From assembly GCA_025997755.1 (NCBI GenBank), contig BNVA01000001.1:1-43142 (forward strand): a DNA stretch of 43,142 nt, read 5' to 3'. Source of the DNA: Spirochaetia bacterium. GTDB lineage: Bacteria; Spirochaetota; Spirochaetia; Treponematales; Breznakiellaceae. How positions within the stretch are numbered: the stretch's first letter is position 1; each line of letters starts with the position of its first letter. Positions 25,550 through 33,648 of this stretch are shown here, one piece after another. Position numbers and translations under genes: made by a program. The notes beneath the pieces were generated by a model. It saw nothing but the letters and a program-made list of their open reading frames with translations. It was not told the origin of the DNA and did no database searches.

Positions 25550-25825
25550 GGAAGGGGTTATTTTCCGAAGCCCATCTCGCGGAGCGAACACTTTGTGCAC
25601 GTAGAGGAAGCCGCGGGGTGTTTCACGGCATCGTAAAGTCCCGAAAATTTCAGTTATTTTCATTGTTTTATGAACGGATAATTCCAACACTCACGGCAAC
25701 ACCAGATAAAGCGACTTGCTACGTGGTAGCTCATAGGTCTTTTTCGTTTGTTTCATGACTTTTTCGTGGTTGATCTTCTTATCCTTGATGTAAAATGAGA
25801 CTTACACCAAAACACCAAAACCCGC
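25550..25825. other. Intergenic region between methylase B and tetR
   Basis: About 275 bases with no gene I can support. A 5-bp hairpin (GCTAC-GTG-GTAGC) lies near 25720-25732; otherwise I see nothing in it. Confidence 0.4.
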
Positions 25826-25869
25826 TTGACTGAATTTCTCAAATCCAATATACTGACAATGTAGTCAGT
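25826..25869 (+). promoter_or_regulatory. tetR promoter with overlapping palindromic operator
   Basis: TTGACT (25826-25831), a 17-bp spacer and TATACT (25849-25854) form a strong sigma-70 promoter. A perfect palindrome, ACTGAC-AATGTA-GTCAGT, at 25852-25869 overlaps the -10 and covers the transcription start, 17 bases before the tetR ATG. This is the expected place for autorepression. Confidence 0.7.
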
Positions 25870-25886
25870 GATTATGGTGTCATTAT

Positions 25887-26477
25887 ATGGAGAAACTAAA
25901 AGGAAAACGCCAGCTTCAAAAAGAGGCGACACGGGAACACATCTTGGAAACCGCTATGCGGGTATATGCTGAACAGGGCTTTTCCGTGCCCGTAGGCGTA
26001 ATCGCGCAGGAAGCGGGTTTGGCGCATGGCTCGGTATTTTTGCATTTCCCAACGAAGGAAGATTTGCTGAACAGTACCCTGGAGCGGTTTTTCAAAGGTC
26101 TCGGTGAAAAAATGCACCGCCTTGCGGAAGCGGGCGATGACCTTGAAACACTTTTGAGGGGGTTCCTTACAGTTATAGCAGATCATGAAGCTTTCTATAA
26201 ACATCTGGTTATGGAAACCCACACCCTGCCGCCTGATATGAAAAATATGCTCGTTTCCCTGCGTTCCGCCAACGCACACCATTTTGAAATTGCCGCTGAA
26301 CATGGAATCAGCCAGGGCAGAATAAAAAAACTCCCCCTTCACCTGATGTTCAACACATGGATGGCTCTGGTGTACTATTACTTACAGAACAGCGAATGGT
26401 TTGCGCCGGGGCAGTCTGTCCTCAAACGATGCAAAGATGAATTGGTGAGCTTCTATATGTCGCTCATCACGAAATAA
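25887..26477 (+). CDS. TetR/AcrR-family transcriptional regulator
   Basis: 196 aa. The N-terminal HTH (residues 10-60) reads REHILETAMRVYAEQGF, VGVIAQEAGLAHGSVFLHF, KEDLLN, the standard TetR fold. The helical C-terminal ligand domain is not assignable to a ligand. It probably represses its own promoter through the adjacent 18-bp palindrome and perhaps the following zinc-ribbon gene, 18 nt downstream on the same strand. No efflux pump is next to it. Confidence 0.88.
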   Translation: MEKLKGKRQLQKEATREHILETAMRVYAEQGFSVPVGVIAQEAGLAHGSVFLHFPTKEDLLNSTLERFFKGLGEKMHRLAEAGDDLETLLRGFLTVIADHEAFYKHLVMETHTLPPDMKNMLVSLRSANAHHFEIAAEHGISQGRIKKLPLHLMFNTWMALVYYYLQNSEWFAPGQSVLKRCKDELVSFYMSLITK

Positions 26478-26495
26478 ATTTTGGAGGTTTAAGAA

Positions 26496-26738
26496 ATGAA
26501 AACTTGTATTGCCTGTGGAATGCCGATGAATGATCCGTCTGAATTCGCCTGCGGCGACACGAACAAGGATTACTGTGTCCACTGCGCCTGCCCGGACGGT
26601 TCCATGCAGTCCTTTGAGGAAAAACGTAACGGCTTGACAGCGTTCATTGTGAAAACGCAGGGCTTCGATGAAACTGTAGCTTTGGAAGCCGCCGAATCCA
26701 TGATGAAAAAATTGCCCGCATGGGCAGCATATTTTTAG
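26496..26738 (+). CDS. Small zinc-ribbon protein
   Basis: 80 aa. Two Cys pairs, CIACGMPM at residues 4-8 and YCVHCACPDG near 27-31, form a zinc ribbon of the Zn_ribbon_2 type. The rest is helical (SFEEKRNGLTAFIV, AAESMMKKLPAW). GGAGG lies 8-9 nt before the start. It probably shares the tetR transcript. The function of the family is unknown. Confidence 0.75.
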   Translation: MKTCIACGMPMNDPSEFACGDTNKDYCVHCACPDGSMQSFEEKRNGLTAFIVKTQGFDETVALEAAESMMKKLPAWAAYF

Positions 26739-26768
26739 GTAAATGAATGAACAAGGAGGAGATTGAAC

Positions 26769-27191
26769 ATGGCAAATTTAAGCACGGTTTCAGAAGTAGA
26801 GCTTCAAGAAATAATGCCGACGCAGATATATTCGCATTGGCTATCTGTCATTCATAAGATTCGCAGCCTTTACGATATGGACGAGGAATGGGATAAGGGC
26901 GGGAAAACCGCCAAGAATGTACTCCGATTCAGGCGTGGCGGCAAAACGCTCGTCTCCTTGTTCCCGAAAGAAGACGGCATAGGGTTGATGGTTGTTCTCG
27001 GCAAGGATGAGCGCGAGAAGTTTGAGTCTACTCTTCCGACATTCAACAGTAAAGTGGTTAAGGAGTATGAATCAGCCCGGACGTATCACGATGGCAAATG
27101 GATAATGTTCAATTTGCCTGACCAGGATGTTGAAAACGACCTGCCGGTGTTGCTTGCATTAAAACGCAAGCCAAACAGAAAGGATATTTGA
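26769..27191 (+). CDS. DUF3788 family protein
   Basis: 140 aa from ATG at 26769, chosen because AGGAGG lies 8-10 nt upstream; a TTG two codons earlier is too close to it. The motifs WDKGGKTAKNVLRFRRGGKTLVS, KEDGIGLMVVLGKDEREKFE and YHDGKWIMFNL match what I recall of DUF3788, a family common in clostridia with no known function. It is in a same-strand row with the zinc-ribbon, DUF3781 and TfoX-C genes. Confidence 0.7.
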   Translation: MANLSTVSEVELQEIMPTQIYSHWLSVIHKIRSLYDMDEEWDKGGKTAKNVLRFRRGGKTLVSLFPKEDGIGLMVVLGKDEREKFESTLPTFNSKVVKEYESARTYHDGKWIMFNLPDQDVENDLPVLLALKRKPNRKDI

Positions 27192-27201
27192 GGGTATCTG
27201 T

Positions 27202-27453
27202 ATGAGTACGATAATAGAACTTTTGGAAAATATTGATAAAATTCACACCACACCGATGGGGGCGGAACGCATAAGAAAAAACCTCAGTTTGACTATTTCT
27301 GATGTAGTCCTATGGTGCAAACAAAAGATGCAGGAGCCAAAAGCCGAAATTACCCGTCGCGGTAAAAATTGGTATGTTCGTATCGACGGCTGCGAAATCA
27401 CCGTAAACGCCAATAGCTACACAATAATAACGGCGCACAAGAAAGGGGGTTAA
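27202..27453 (+). CDS. DUF3781 family protein
   Basis: 83 aa. The LLENIDKIHTTPMGAERIRKNL opening, DVVLWCKQK and the final YVRIDGCEITVNANSYTIIT are typical of DUF3781, a small uncharacterised family frequent in Firmicutes. It lies 10 nt after DUF3788 and 3 nt before the TfoX-C gene, likely in one transcript. Confidence 0.72.
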   Translation: MSTIIELLENIDKIHTTPMGAERIRKNLSLTISDVVLWCKQKMQEPKAEITRRGKNWYVRIDGCEITVNANSYTIITAHKKGG

Positions 27454-27456
27454 CGC

Positions 27457-27711
27457 ATGAGCAAATTATCAAATTTGATAAATGTTGGAAAAGAACTTGA
27501 AAAACAATTAAATGAAATAGGAGTAAAGACATTTGATGAATTAAAAAAAATCGGGAGCAAAACAGCATGGTTAAAAATACGTGATATGGATTCATCGGCC
27601 TGTTATAATAGATTGTGCGCGCTCGAAGGGGCAATACAGGGAATAAGATGGCATAATTTGCCTGAAAAAATAAAGAAAGAATTAAAGGAATTCTATACAC
27701 AGGTTGCTTGA
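27457..27711 (+). CDS. TfoX C-terminal-domain protein
   Basis: 84 aa. The helix-hairpin-helix-like TfoX/Sxy C-terminal domain is seen as LINVGKELEKQLNEIGVKT, ELKKIGSKTAWLKIR, NRLCALEGAIQGIRWHNLP. The N-terminal domain of full TfoX is absent; stand-alone C domains are common in Firmicutes. A role in competence is not implied. GGGGG precedes the start. Confidence 0.78.
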   Translation: MSKLSNLINVGKELEKQLNEIGVKTFDELKKIGSKTAWLKIRDMDSSACYNRLCALEGAIQGIRWHNLPEKIKKELKEFYTQVA

Positions 27712-27756
27712 AAAGGAGAAGAATAAAATTATAAAAATAATATATAATTGGTTTAT

Positions 27757-28341
27757 ATGAGAAAACTTGTTTTTGTAATATTATTACCTGTTTCATTTAT
27801 GGTATCAGCAACCGCAATGGCACAATCTCCAAATACAGTATTTTTTAATACTACTTTTAATATAGGATCATTCAGCGCAGGTGAATATGACGGCGGTTCT
27901 GTATTTTTAGGTGGTTTATTGTCGGCAGACTGGATACCCAATGGAAAAATAGGTTTAGCATACGGAATAGAAACAGGTTTACTTGGTGGTAAAAAACAGG
28001 CTGGTAACAGTATCATATTAGGTATTCCTGTTATTTTTCGACTTGGATGGTATCCCAGTTTTATTAACATCAAAAATACGGACCTGTTTATTCTTGCAAA
28101 AATTGGCTGGGGATTTGGATTATGGGGCGTTCATTTAGACAATGGTTCAACTCCAGGCGGCATTGTTTGCGGGATCAATATCGGCGGACGTTACGCTTTT
28201 ACACGGCGGATAGGCGCTTATACAGAAATAGGATATAATTATTATGGGCTGGCCCGAAACGACAACTATCCTGAATATCCTTTGGGTTATGGAAGCGGTA
28301 AAATTTACGCAACCGCAGGGGTATCCATAAAAATTAATTGA
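27757..28341 (+). CDS. Exported beta-barrel-like outer membrane protein, uncharacterised
   Basis: 194 aa. The signal peptide MRKLVFVILLPVSFMVSATAMA is followed by alternating hydrophobic strands rich in Gly and aromatics (GGLLSADWIPNGKIGLAYG, IFRLGWYP, FILAKIGWGFGLWG, GGRYAFTRRIGAYTEIGYNY), as in small outer-membrane barrels. ATG 27757 is preferred over a TTG three codons upstream because it begins the signal peptide; no clear ribosome binding site is visible. Function unknown. Confidence 0.6.
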   Translation: MRKLVFVILLPVSFMVSATAMAQSPNTVFFNTTFNIGSFSAGEYDGGSVFLGGLLSADWIPNGKIGLAYGIETGLLGGKKQAGNSIILGIPVIFRLGWYPSFINIKNTDLFILAKIGWGFGLWGVHLDNGSTPGGIVCGINIGGRYAFTRRIGAYTEIGYNYYGLARNDNYPEYPLGYGSGKIYATAGVSIKIN

Positions 28342-28353
28342 TTTCTACTAAAT

Positions 28354-28740
28354 ATGAAAAATAAAACCATTATAAAATTAAAAGAAAAGGCAAATCAAAT
28401 AAAAATAGACATATCGACATTATACATTGTATATCAGAAAAAAAATGTACCAATAATTGCAAAAATAATTATTATTATAACGGTTGTATATGCATTATCG
28501 CCAATTGATTTAATTCCCGATTTCATACCAATTTTAGGATATTTGGATGATTTAATAATTTTACCAGCATTAATTATTTTAGCAATTAAATTAATTCCAA
28601 ATGAAATTTTAATTAAATGCAGAGAAGAAGCGAAAGATTTATGGAAGAATGAAAAACCCAAAAAATGGTATTATGGAATACCAATAATAATTATTTGGTT
28701 AATAATAATAGCATTAATTATAAAAACTATATTAAAATAG
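28354..28740 (+). CDS. DUF1232 (YkvA-like) membrane protein
   Basis: 128 aa, very AT-rich. The core [26 protein letters not shown] is the DUF1232 signature, with membrane helices around residues 35-50, 65-80 and 108-126. Function unknown. It follows the barrel gene by 12 nt. A small hairpin (ATCCAC...GTGGAT) lies just after its stop. Confidence 0.82.
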   Translation: MKNKTIIKLKEKANQIKIDISTLYIVYQKKNVPIIAKIIIIITVVYALSPIDLIPDFIPILGYLDDLIILPALIILAIKLIPNEILIKCREEAKDLWKNEKPKKWYYGIPIIIIWLIIIALIIKTILK

Positions 28741-28783
28741 AATCCACTTAAAAAAATGTGGATAAATTCTTTGGAGGATAAGA

Positions 28784-29197
28784 ATGAAAATTACACCGTA
28801 TTTGAATTTTAATGGGAATTGTGCAGAAGTAATTGAGTTTTATGAAAGAGCGTTCGATGTCAAAGCCAATGTAATGAGGTATAGTGATGCGCCTCCAGCC
28901 GAAGGTTACAAACCACCGCCGGGAACAGAAAATTTTGTAATGCACGCTTGCCTTACCAACCGTGATGATTATACCGTCTTTCTTTCTGATGTAACGCCGG
29001 ATATACCGGCAACCTTTGGCAGCGGCATGTCTATTTCGGTAGAGTTGGATAACGCCGATAGTGTCAAATCCACCTTCGACAAACTCAAAGAAGGCGGTAC
29101 CGTTACTATGGAACCTCAAAAAACATTCTGGAGTGAATTTTTTGGTTCTTTGGTGGATAAATTCGGCGTTAGTTGGATGATCATGGTTAAAATGTAA
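28784..29197 (+). CDS. VOC-family (PhnB-like) protein
   Basis: 137 aa single-module glyoxalase/dioxygenase fold: PYLNFNGNCAEVIEFYERAF, PPGTENFVMHACL, VFLSDVTPD, FDKLKEGGTVTMEPQKTFW and GVSWMIM match the PhnB/YjdN type. The metal site is degenerate in many of these and the substrate is unknown. GGAGG is placed 8 nt before ATG. Confidence 0.85.
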   Translation: MKITPYLNFNGNCAEVIEFYERAFDVKANVMRYSDAPPAEGYKPPPGTENFVMHACLTNRDDYTVFLSDVTPDIPATFGSGMSISVELDNADSVKSTFDKLKEGGTVTMEPQKTFWSEFFGSLVDKFGVSWMIMVKM

Positions 29198-29221
29198 AAA
29201 CATAAAAATTGATAACCAATG

Positions 29222-29293
29222 ATGAATATACGCATTGAAACACCTTCTGACTATGCCGCTGTTGAAATTGTAGGGAGTATTTTCAACAGCTGA
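29222..29293 (+). pseudogene. N-terminal remnant of a GNAT acetyltransferase
   Basis: A 23-codon frame, MNIRIETPSDYAAVE then IVGSIFNS and stop. IRIETPSDYAAVE is the first strand and helix of GNAT acetyltransferases; the acetyl-CoA-binding part is gone. Confidence 0.45.
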
Positions 29294-29296
29294 TTT

Positions 29297-29761
29297 ATGA
29301 GATTATTTTATGTTTTGCCATTATTTTGTTTTATATCATGCACGCTTCAGAATAATTTTATCGATGAATATGTAAATATAATCGGTCAAAATGTACCAGA
29401 TACATATACTTTTGAAAACAGAGATGAATATATAAAACTTATTACAGGCAGTAAAGAATCACCAGAAATATTTATTAAACTTATTGCGGATAATAAAAAT
29501 ACCATAGTTAAATCATGCTTCATTACTTTTTCGTTTTCAGATTCAGCGGAAGCAAGAAGGTATTATAAACAATTGTACACATATTTAAGAAAAGAAAATT
29601 GGCAGTATATTGAAAATATAAGTAAATACAAAAAGCCATTTGGAGAAATATTTTTTAAAAATGGTGTTTATTTTAGTATTTATGAGCCGGCATATGCTAT
29701 ATCGGTAGAACTGTCGAATAGAATAGAAAATATTTATAGGGATAGTTTTTATGAAAAATAA
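29297..29761 (+). CDS. Putative lipoprotein, unknown
   Basis: 154 aa, AT-rich. An N-terminal hydrophobic helix ends in the lipobox-like CFISC (Cys15). The remainder has no family I recognise. It overlaps the next gene by 11 nt, so the two lipoproteins are coupled. There is no evident ribosome binding site. Confidence 0.5.
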   Translation: MRLFYVLPLFCFISCTLQNNFIDEYVNIIGQNVPDTYTFENRDEYIKLITGSKESPEIFIKLIADNKNTIVKSCFITFSFSDSAEARRYYKQLYTYLRKENWQYIENISKYKKPFGEIFFKNGVYFSIYEPAYAISVELSNRIENIYRDSFYEK

Positions 29762-30467
29762 ATTATTGATATTAATTTTTATTTTATTGGTCTGCTCTTG
29801 CAAGAATAAAAAAATAATTGAGAAAAATACTGTACAAAATAATTATGTGCAATCATTCATTGAAATGAATAAAAATAAACCGAAAATGGTATATTCAATA
29901 GAATATTATAAAAACAAAATAATACAATTTAGAAATATGTTTGATGAACGACAATATATATCAAACATTGTTGAAGTAGAAGACTTTTTCCCCGGATTAT
30001 TGAGTTTTCTTGTAAGTTGGAATGATAATCTCAAAGGTTATATTTATGAATTATATACATTTAATGTAAATCAAGAAATTGTTAAAAAATATTTATGCGG
30101 CTATGGACCATTTCTTAATAATTATAGTGATATATTAATGGAAAAATTACCCGGCAATAAAATAGGTCGTGAATTACTTTCAGTTGGAGACTTTAATAAT
30201 GACGGGATTAATGAAATTCTATCATATTCATTTTATGTAAATATGGGATATGTATTTACAATTTTTGGCTATAATGAAATTGAAAATGGTATAGTACATT
30301 TGTGCTTAGTTCCTGTATTCATAAATTTTGAAAAGCCATTTTCCCCGGTAGAATATACCGGAAATGGATTTAAAATTCTTGAAATAGTTGAAGATGAACC
30401 GATAGTATTACTTTGGAATAATTATATATGGGATGATTACAGTATAAAATACATATTAATAAAATAA
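29751..30467 (+). CDS. Putative lipoprotein with FG-GAP-like motif
   Basis: 238 aa. The signal MKNKLLILIFILLVCSC ends in a lipobox-like Cys. Near residue 145, VGDFNNDGINEILSYSF is an FG-GAP/VCBS-type calcium-binding loop. The rest is unassigned. It is strongly AT-rich like its partner, suggesting that the pair was acquired together or is a spirochete lineage-specific surface gene set. Confidence 0.55.
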   Translation: MKNKLLILIFILLVCSCKNKKIIEKNTVQNNYVQSFIEMNKNKPKMVYSIEYYKNKIIQFRNMFDERQYISNIVEVEDFFPGLLSFLVSWNDNLKGYIYELYTFNVNQEIVKKYLCGYGPFLNNYSDILMEKLPGNKIGRELLSVGDFNNDGINEILSYSFYVNMGYVFTIFGYNEIENGIVHLCLVPVFINFEKPFSPVEYTGNGFKILEIVEDEPIVLLWNNYIWDDYSIKYILIK

Positions 30468-30518
30468 TGGGGTGCGCCGCCGATAGTCCTCAAAAAGAGT
30501 TTTGTTGATAATTAAGCA

Positions 30519-30611
30519 ATGCTGGAAGCCCTGCCTTATATTACACAATTTGATGACTCACCTTTCGAGCCGTCAAATTGGAAAGTGGTTACAATGTCCC
30601 TGTCGGAATAG
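30519..30611 (+). CDS. Possible 30-codon ORF, unknown
   Basis: Reads MLEALPYITQFDDSPFEPSN and ends SLSE. No ribosome binding site. It may be the tail of a lost gene. It lies 15 nt before aroA. Confidence 0.2.
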   Translation: MLEALPYITQFDDSPFEPSNWKVVTMSLSE

Positions 30612-30625
30612 TAAAATAAACTGCT

Positions 30626-31939
30626 ATGAACGTAACAATTACTCCGCACAAATTCTGTAAAACGGTTTCTGTACCGGCGTCAAAATCTCACACAATACGG
30701 CGGCTGTTAATTGCCGCGTTTGCGGACGGCGTATCAAAGATCGATTTCCCGCTGGATTCATCCGATGCCCGATCCTGTCTTTCAGTCTGCCGTGCTCTGG
30801 GTGCGGAAATTATTGAAAAGAAACAGTCTGAAAACTCAGCCGTGATAGAAAGCTGGACGGTAAAAGGAATAGGCGGCGCTTACGCTATTGCAAAATCGCA
30901 GCAACCCCTCGACGTTGGCAATTCCGGCACCACCCTATTTTTGGCAATGGCGCTTGCCTCTCTGGGCGGCACCCCTGTAACTTGGACAGGCGACGAACAA
31001 ATTGCCCGCCGCAGTGCCGCACCGCTTTTGGATGCGCTGCAAGGACTTGGCGTTTCCGTCCAATCAGGCAAAGACGGCTGCGTCCCGTTTACCCTGCAAG
31101 GTCCATGGCACGGCGGTAAGGTGAGTATCAACTGCCCCACAAGCCAATACCTGTCGGCGCTGCTGCTTGCCGCTCCGCTTGCCGGTAAGGGCGTAACCAC
31201 ACAAATCGAAGTTCCTCTCCTCAACGAAAAACCGTATATCGAAATGACACTTGCTTACTTGGAAAAACAAGGCGTAATCATAGAAAAAACCCATGATTTT
31301 TCACACTTTTCGATAAAAGGCGCTTGTGTTTATAAACCCGTGAACGGAGGCGTCGCCGGTGATTTTTCGTCCGCAGCCTTCCCTGCCTGTGCTGCGGCAG
31401 TCTCAGGCGGAACCGTCAAACTGCTAGGACTTGACCCGGAGGACTTTCAAGGCGACAAGGCGTTTTTTGAAATGCTCAAAAAAATGGGCTGCTCCGTCGA
31501 ATGGAAAACCGAGGCGGCAGCAGACGGCGGCAAAACGCACACAGTAACCGTATCGGGCGGCGGTACGCTAAAAGGCGCGGAGTTCGACCTTAACGATACC
31601 CCCGACTTGCTTCCCGCAGCGGCTGTACTCGGCGCTTTTGCAAAAGGCGAGACACGTCTGGTAAATGCCGCCCACGCCCGAATAAAGGAAACCGACAGAA
31701 TAGCAGTGATGGCGGCGGAGCTTTCAAAACTGGGCGTCCACTGCACGGAAAGACCGGACGGTCTCATAATACAAGGCGGACGCCCGCTGAGCGGTGGCTG
31801 CGTTGACGGTCACAACGATCACCGCGTAGTAATGGCATTAGCCGCAGCCGCTTTGGGCGCACAGGCTCCCATTACCGTGTTAGGCGCAGAAGCCGCCGAC
31901 ATAACTTACCCGAACTTTTTCTCAATGTTTGATGTGTGA
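30626..31939 (+). CDS. aroA: 3-phosphoshikimate 1-carboxyvinyltransferase (EPSP synthase)
   Basis: 437 aa, full length. It catalyses phosphoenolpyruvate plus shikimate-3-phosphate to EPSP in chorismate synthesis, which supplies aromatic amino acids. Motifs seen: SKSHTIRRLLIAA near residue 20 (substrate-binding SKS), VGNSGTTLFLAMALA near 92, PTSQYLSALLLAAP, NDTPDLLPAAAVLGAFA with catalytic Asp, ARIKETDRI and DGHNDHRVVMALA. It is monocistronic, between the lipoprotein genes and a tRNA, with no good ribosome binding site before ATG. It could indirectly feed the tyrosine/phenylalanine-dependent lyase cluster further along (inference). Confidence 0.94.
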   Translation: MNVTITPHKFCKTVSVPASKSHTIRRLLIAAFADGVSKIDFPLDSSDARSCLSVCRALGAEIIEKKQSENSAVIESWTVKGIGGAYAIAKSQQPLDVGNSGTTLFLAMALASLGGTPVTWTGDEQIARRSAAPLLDALQGLGVSVQSGKDGCVPFTLQGPWHGGKVSINCPTSQYLSALLLAAPLAGKGVTTQIEVPLLNEKPYIEMTLAYLEKQGVIIEKTHDFSHFSIKGACVYKPVNGGVAGDFSSAAFPACAAAVSGGTVKLLGLDPEDFQGDKAFFEMLKKMGCSVEWKTEAAADGGKTHTVTVSGGGTLKGAEFDLNDTPDLLPAAAVLGAFAKGETRLVNAAHARIKETDRIAVMAAELSKLGVHCTERPDGLIIQGGRPLSGGCVDGHNDHRVVMALAAAALGAQAPITVLGAEAADITYPNFFSMFDV

Positions 31940-31995
31940 TAAAGATGGATTAAAATAATGAGCTAACTCTAGTACCCGTAACGATTTACTTTTTA

Positions 31996-32068
31996 TAGCA
32001 GGGAGTGGACTCGGACCACTGACCTCCGGGTTATGAGCCCGACGAGCTGCCAACTGCTCTACCCTGCG
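31996..32068 (-). tRNA. tRNA-fMet (initiator, anticodon CAT)
   Basis: A 73-nt cloverleaf on the minus strand. The acceptor is CGCAGGG with CCCTGCT, leaving position 1 C unpaired with T72, as in initiators. The D-stem is GAGC/GCTC. The anticodon stem carries three G-C pairs (GGG/CCC) around CTCATAA, the initiator hallmark. The T-arm is AGTGG-TCCGAGT-CCACT. Discriminator A73; CCA is not encoded. Confidence 0.93.
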
Positions 32069-32147
32069 TTAACTTATATGAAAATATACACCCATTAAAA
32101 AAAAAGGTCAATATGTCAATGCGGGGCGACGGGCTAAAAAATGGACA

Positions 32148-32711
32148 CTACTTTAAGAAGCCGCGTGAAGCAACGATATGACCACCCTGAAGACTCGAAA
32201 CATCGTTTACAATGATCATCGCGTTTCCGTCAAGCGCTCGAATCTCGTTGATAAGCCTCTCCTTGCCCTTTCGTTTGGTAAAAATCATCAATACGGTTTT
32301 TTCCGAATCCCGCCCTTCCGCCTTCATCGTGGTAACGGCGAATCCTTTCTCGCGGAGCGAGGCTGTAAGCGTTTTCCCTTGCGCTGCGGAAACTATTGTT
32401 TGAATCAACACCTTACCCAACGCAATCTTGTTCTCGATTACCGAACCAAGATACACACCCATTGAAAATCCGATGCTGTATACAATACCCTTAACCGGCG
32501 CTTCTACGATTCCTATGATGACTCTTGAGGCAATGAATGTCCAAAGAATGATCTCAAAGAACGAAAGTATCGTTCCTTGCCGCCGGTAACCGCGGTTTAT
32601 CAGAATCTGACGGACAGTTGCAAGAGAAACCTCCGCAATTTTTGCAAAAAAGATTAGTAACAATTCAGCCGGAGGCGCCGCCGTAATAAAACGAATTATA
32701 ACATCCAACAT
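32148..32711 (-). CDS. UPF0316 (DUF2179/DUF5698) membrane protein
   Basis: 187 aa with three N-terminal hydrophobic segments (LLLIFFAKIAEVSLATVRQI, FFEIILWTFIASRVIIGI, IVYSIGFSMGVYLGSVIE) and a small C-terminal DUF2179 domain (GFAVTTMKAEGRDSEKTVLM, AMIIVNDVSSLQGG). The family is conserved but uncharacterised. It lies 4 nt after the parB stop and is likely the last gene of the parA-parB transcript. Confidence 0.85.
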   Translation of the reverse strand: MLDVIIRFITAAPPAELLLIFFAKIAEVSLATVRQILINRGYRRQGTILSFFEIILWTFIASRVIIGIVEAPVKGIVYSIGFSMGVYLGSVIENKIALGKVLIQTIVSAAQGKTLTASLREKGFAVTTMKAEGRDSEKTVLMIFTKRKGKERLINEIRALDGNAMIIVNDVSSLQGGHIVASRGFLK

Positions 32712-32715
32712 ATTT

Positions 32716-33648
32716 TTATCCTTCGTTACTACTAAGAACTTCGTTTATGCGGTCAAGATCATCCATCGTGTAATATTCGATGCGTATAACGCCTTTTTCA
32801 AGGGTGCCGTCTATGTTTATTTTTGTTCCTAACTTTTCCATAAACCTTTGCTGCATAGCATCCAGTTCCGGATCGCGCTTTTTGTGTTGACCATCTTTTG
32901 CAGATGCCTGTGCAGGGTTTTCCGCTCCGTCTGTTTTTTTTTCGTTTTCAACACTGCTTGAATTTATCTCCGCCGCTTTTTTTTCGGCATCGCGCACGGA
33001 AAGTCCCTGCGAAGTTATTTCTGCAAACAGTTTTTGTTTTTCATCACCGCCGTTAAGCGAAAGAATCGCGCGGGCATGACCTGCGGTAAGAGTGCCTTCA
33101 GCCAAAGCCTGCTGCATATTGTCCGGCAGTTTTAAAAGGCGCAGGGCATTTGCCAATGTGGAACGGTTTTTCCCGACGCGCGCGGCGGCTTCATCCTGAG
33201 AAATTCCAGCCATATCCATAAGCTGTTTATAGGCGGCGGCTTCCTCTATCGGGTTTAGGTCTGCCCGTTGAATATTTTCGATAAGGGAAATAGCGTATTT
33301 TTTGTCATCGGAAAACTTTTTTACGATAGCCGGTATCTCGCTCAAACCTGCAAGTTTTGCGGCACGGCTGCGGCGTTCACCAGCGATAATCGTCCAGTTA
33401 CCGTTGCCGGACTCCTCGACTATGATTGGTTGTATAACGCCGTTTTCACGTATCGACGCCGCCAATTCTTCAAGCGCGGTTTCGTCAAAATTCTTTCTGG
33501 GCTGATTAGGGTTTGCAAGGATTTTATCCAAAGGCAGGTTAAACTCTGCCTGAACCTGCGCCGCCAACACCTGAGTGGGGAAATCGTCCGCTGCGTCCGA
33601 AGTAAAAAGCGCCTCGGCGCCTTTCCCCAAACCGAATTTACCTGCCAC
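32716..33648 (-). CDS. parB: Chromosome partitioning protein ParB
   Basis: 310 aa. The N-terminal CTP-binding/ParB domain has NPNQPRKNFD near residue 45, ENGVIQPIIV, and the GERRSRAAKLAG box near 92. A central HTH (DEAAARVGKNRSTLANALRLLKLP) binds parS, and AGHARAIL follows. A variable linker (VENEKKTDGAEN) leads to the C-terminal dimerisation domain (IRIEYYTMDDLDRI). It loads on parS and acts with ParA in origin segregation. I saw no parS consensus in the window. It overlaps parA by 11 nt. Confidence 0.95.
   Translation of the reverse strand: MAGKFGLGKGAEALFTSDAADDFPTQVLAAQVQAEFNLPLDKILANPNQPRKNFDETALEELAASIRENGVIQPIIVEESGNGNWTIIAGERRSRAAKLAGLSEIPAIVKKFSDDKKYAISLIENIQRADLNPIEEAAAYKQLMDMAGISQDEAAARVGKNRSTLANALRLLKLPDNMQQALAEGTLTAGHARAILSLNGGDEKQKLFAEITSQGLSVRDAEKKAAEINSSSVENEKKTDGAENPAQASAKDGQHKKRDPELDAMQQRFMEKLGTKINIDGTLEKGVIRIEYYTMDDLDRINEVLSSNEG

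Noticed and set aside
25618..25632. Possible parS half-site (TGTTTCACG)
   Set aside because: The other half does not match the TGTTNCACGTGAAACA consensus, and it is far from parAB.
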